From Aurantibrevibacter litoralis (GTDB taxonomy: Bacteria; Bacteroidota; Bacteroidia; Flavobacteriales; Flavobacteriaceae), in assembly GCF_034651555.1 (NCBI RefSeq), contig NZ_JAYEEQ010000001.1:372001-436000 (forward strand): 64,000 bases of DNA. The letters are read 5' to 3'. This document shows positions 62,827 through 64,000 of this stretch, one piece after another. The notes beneath the pieces were generated by a model. It had not been told where the DNA came from. It worked only from the letters and a program-made list of their open reading frames with translations, and did not search any database. Numbering within the stretch: the first letter of the stretch is position 1; each line of letters starts with the position of its first letter. The translations under genes and the position numbers were made by a program.

Positions 62827-62866
62827 AATCGTTTGGTTTTAGTACCTTTTGCTAAGGTGTTTCTAT

Positions 62867-64000
62867 TTATTTGTGGTCTGCGTCTTGCAATACTAAAAGA
62901 ATCAATTGCCATAACCTTTCATCTATCTTGTTTGTAGCTTTCAGCGTTTTAATTTGCGTATCGTTTTTAGTAAATAAAGCCAAAGCTATGGCTGCTTTTT
63001 CATTTCTTACAGCGATTTCAGTGAGGCAATTTAGATAATTTTGTTGTATTTCAGAATGTTTTAATTTTTCGAGGGACAAAAGGGAAAACAACGAATTTAA
63101 ATCCATTCGATCTGTATATTCTAAAGTGTAATCTACTATGTGTTGAATAGTACGTGCCGCTTCCTGTTCTTTACCAATTGCTTTGTAGCAGTAAGCCAAT
63201 ACGTAATCTTGCAGCCTTGTATCCGGTGCAAAGGGTTTTCCTATACCCAGATGCTCGGGCCATTCTTTAGAAAGATGAAGCAGCTCTATGGCCTTAGCAA
63301 ATTGTTTTTGCGTAATGAATTGATGTGCCAAGAAAATATGGGCATTATCGTAAATGCTTTTACTCTCAGCGGCGTGTTCATAGGGTAGGACCTGAAGGTC
63401 TTTTAGGACAAGAATGCTTTTGGCGTATTTTTTAGTAGCATTTAGGCTTTTAGCATAACTTAAGCCAATAGTATAGTTGTTTTTGAATTTTTTGAATGCC
63501 TTTTCTGCCATGGCTTCTGCATCTTCAAATTTATCGTGATCTAAATAAAAACGAATGAGCTCGTTCCAAGATTGCCAGTAATTCTTATTAAGGTAAAGGG
63601 CTTTTTTATAATCTTTCAAGCGTTGTTCATAGGAATCTGTTGTTAGAAGTTCTGCGCGAAATCTGTAAAACGTATGGTTGTCCGGCAGAAAATCGCACTC
63701 TTTTAACAATTGAATACCCTTGTCCTTGAGACCTACAGAAAGGTAGTTTTGCGCCAAATAGTATTTTAACTTCCAGCTATTGTTTTGCGATTTTGCCCAT
63801 TCCAAAACCGGAATCATCTCTGTTCTATAGGGAAATACGAAATCTGTAGATGTCGTTACAACTTCTTGCAACAGCGCTTCACTACGATTCGGATGGGTCT
63901 CTTTAGAAAGGTATGCTAAAAGGAGTTGTGCTTGCCTGTTTTTGGGCAAAAGTTGTAGCAGTGGCAAAGCGCTATCCTTGTCATGGTAGTTTACATATTG
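62867..64000 (-). CDS. C-terminal part of a TPR protein, probably DUF5107 family (partial)
   Basis: The frame is open to the right edge, so at least 377 residues belong to a longer protein. It is made of helical TPR-like repeats (WKLKYYLAQNYLSVGLKDKG, QSWNELIRFYLDHDKFEDAE, YVLAYCYKAIGKEQEAART). These match the C-terminal repeats of DUF5107 proteins, large proteins of about 1000 residues common in Bacteroidetes sugar-catabolic loci. Family identity is tentative because the N-terminal domain lies outside. It leads into the symporter gene 40 bases downstream. Confidence 0.7.
   Translation of the reverse strand, partial: QYVNYHDKDSALPLLQLLPKNRQAQLLLAYLSKETHPNRSEALLQEVVTTSTDFVFPYRTEMIPVLEWAKSQNNSWKLKYYLAQNYLSVGLKDKGIQLLKECDFLPDNHTFYRFRAELLTTDSYEQRLKDYKKALYLNKNYWQSWNELIRFYLDHDKFEDAEAMAEKAFKKFKNNYTIGLSYAKSLNATKKYAKSILVLKDLQVLPYEHAAESKSIYDNAHIFLAHQFITQKQFAKAIELLHLSKEWPEHLGIGKPFAPDTRLQDYVLAYCYKAIGKEQEAARTIQHIVDYTLEYTDRMDLNSLFSLLSLEKLKHSEIQQNYLNCLTEIAVRNEKAAIALALFTKNDTQIKTLKATNKIDERLWQLILLVLQDADHK

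Overview
The window looks like the chromosome of a marine member of the Flavobacteriaceae (Bacteroidota). The signs are a SusC/SusD pair, Bacteroidetes-type promoters (TAnnTTTG at -7) with few Shine-Dalgarno sequences, class II-type NirK, and many lipoproteins and exported sugar enzymes. No tRNA, rRNA, transposase or CRISPR array was seen. All functions are read from motifs, with no database search.

Layout. (1) 1-1.6 kb: the end of an unknown gene and a glutaryl-CoA dehydrogenase-like gene. (2) 1.7-11.8 kb: a locus that looks built for phosphorus rather than polysaccharide. It holds a phosphodiesterase-like/alkaline phosphatase fusion, a divergent SusC/SusD pair with a strong terminator, a secreted PI-PLC-like enzyme and a secreted metallophosphoesterase. 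(3) 11.9-23.7 kb: a DUF808 protein, then a nitrite/nitric oxide module: SCO-type copper chaperone, nirV-like gene, nirK with a fused cytochrome c domain, an unknown barrel-like protein, an outer-membrane porin, an unknown oxidase-like membrane protein, a Ric/YtfE-type di-iron repair protein and a quinol NO reductase. nirK and the porin share a CRP/FNR-type operator with identical promoter geometry. (4) 23.8-24.8 kb: an array of about eleven A/C-rich repeats. (5) 24.9-34.4 kb: nrdG-nrdD, an Rrf2 regulator with a three-cysteine cluster motif, nadA and nadB. This block is split by inserted DNA that left each of nrdD and rrf2 as one full copy and one fragment, as single-crossover integration would. 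The insert carries a surface-type protein and a zeta-toxin-like kinase.

(6) 34.8-40.1 kb: mixed genes, including a TSP3-repeat secreted protein, a TetR-NrtS-AhpD-like operon behind a 54-bp perfect palindrome, and a DUF3500 protein. (7) 40.4-44.8 kb: a sugar-kinase-like protein, a nucleotidyltransferase and a membrane acyltransferase-like protein, with a divergent GntR-type regulator; probably amino-sugar salvage. (8) 45-64 kb: a large carbohydrate locus. The forward genes are an FGE-like protein, two exported Gfo/Idh/MocA enzymes (one GH109-like), a CBM9-like lipoprotein, a PQQ-type dehydrogenase with cytochrome c, an exported amidohydrolase, an exported RidA, an exported SelA-like PLP enzyme and a RidA lipoprotein. 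The reverse genes are an FAD oxidoreductase, a GHL10 hydrolase, an AGE-family epimerase, a DUF4434 protein, a sodium:solute symporter and the end of a TPR protein.

The most unusual proposal is that region 8 encodes an extracytoplasmic oxidative pathway for amino sugars: oxidation to an aldonic acid, deacylation, PLP-dependent ammonia elimination and RidA clean-up, with every enzyme exported. This rests on gene content and export signals and is not proven. A second noteworthy element is a roughly 225-nt dispersed repeat (three copies) whose stems show compensatory changes.
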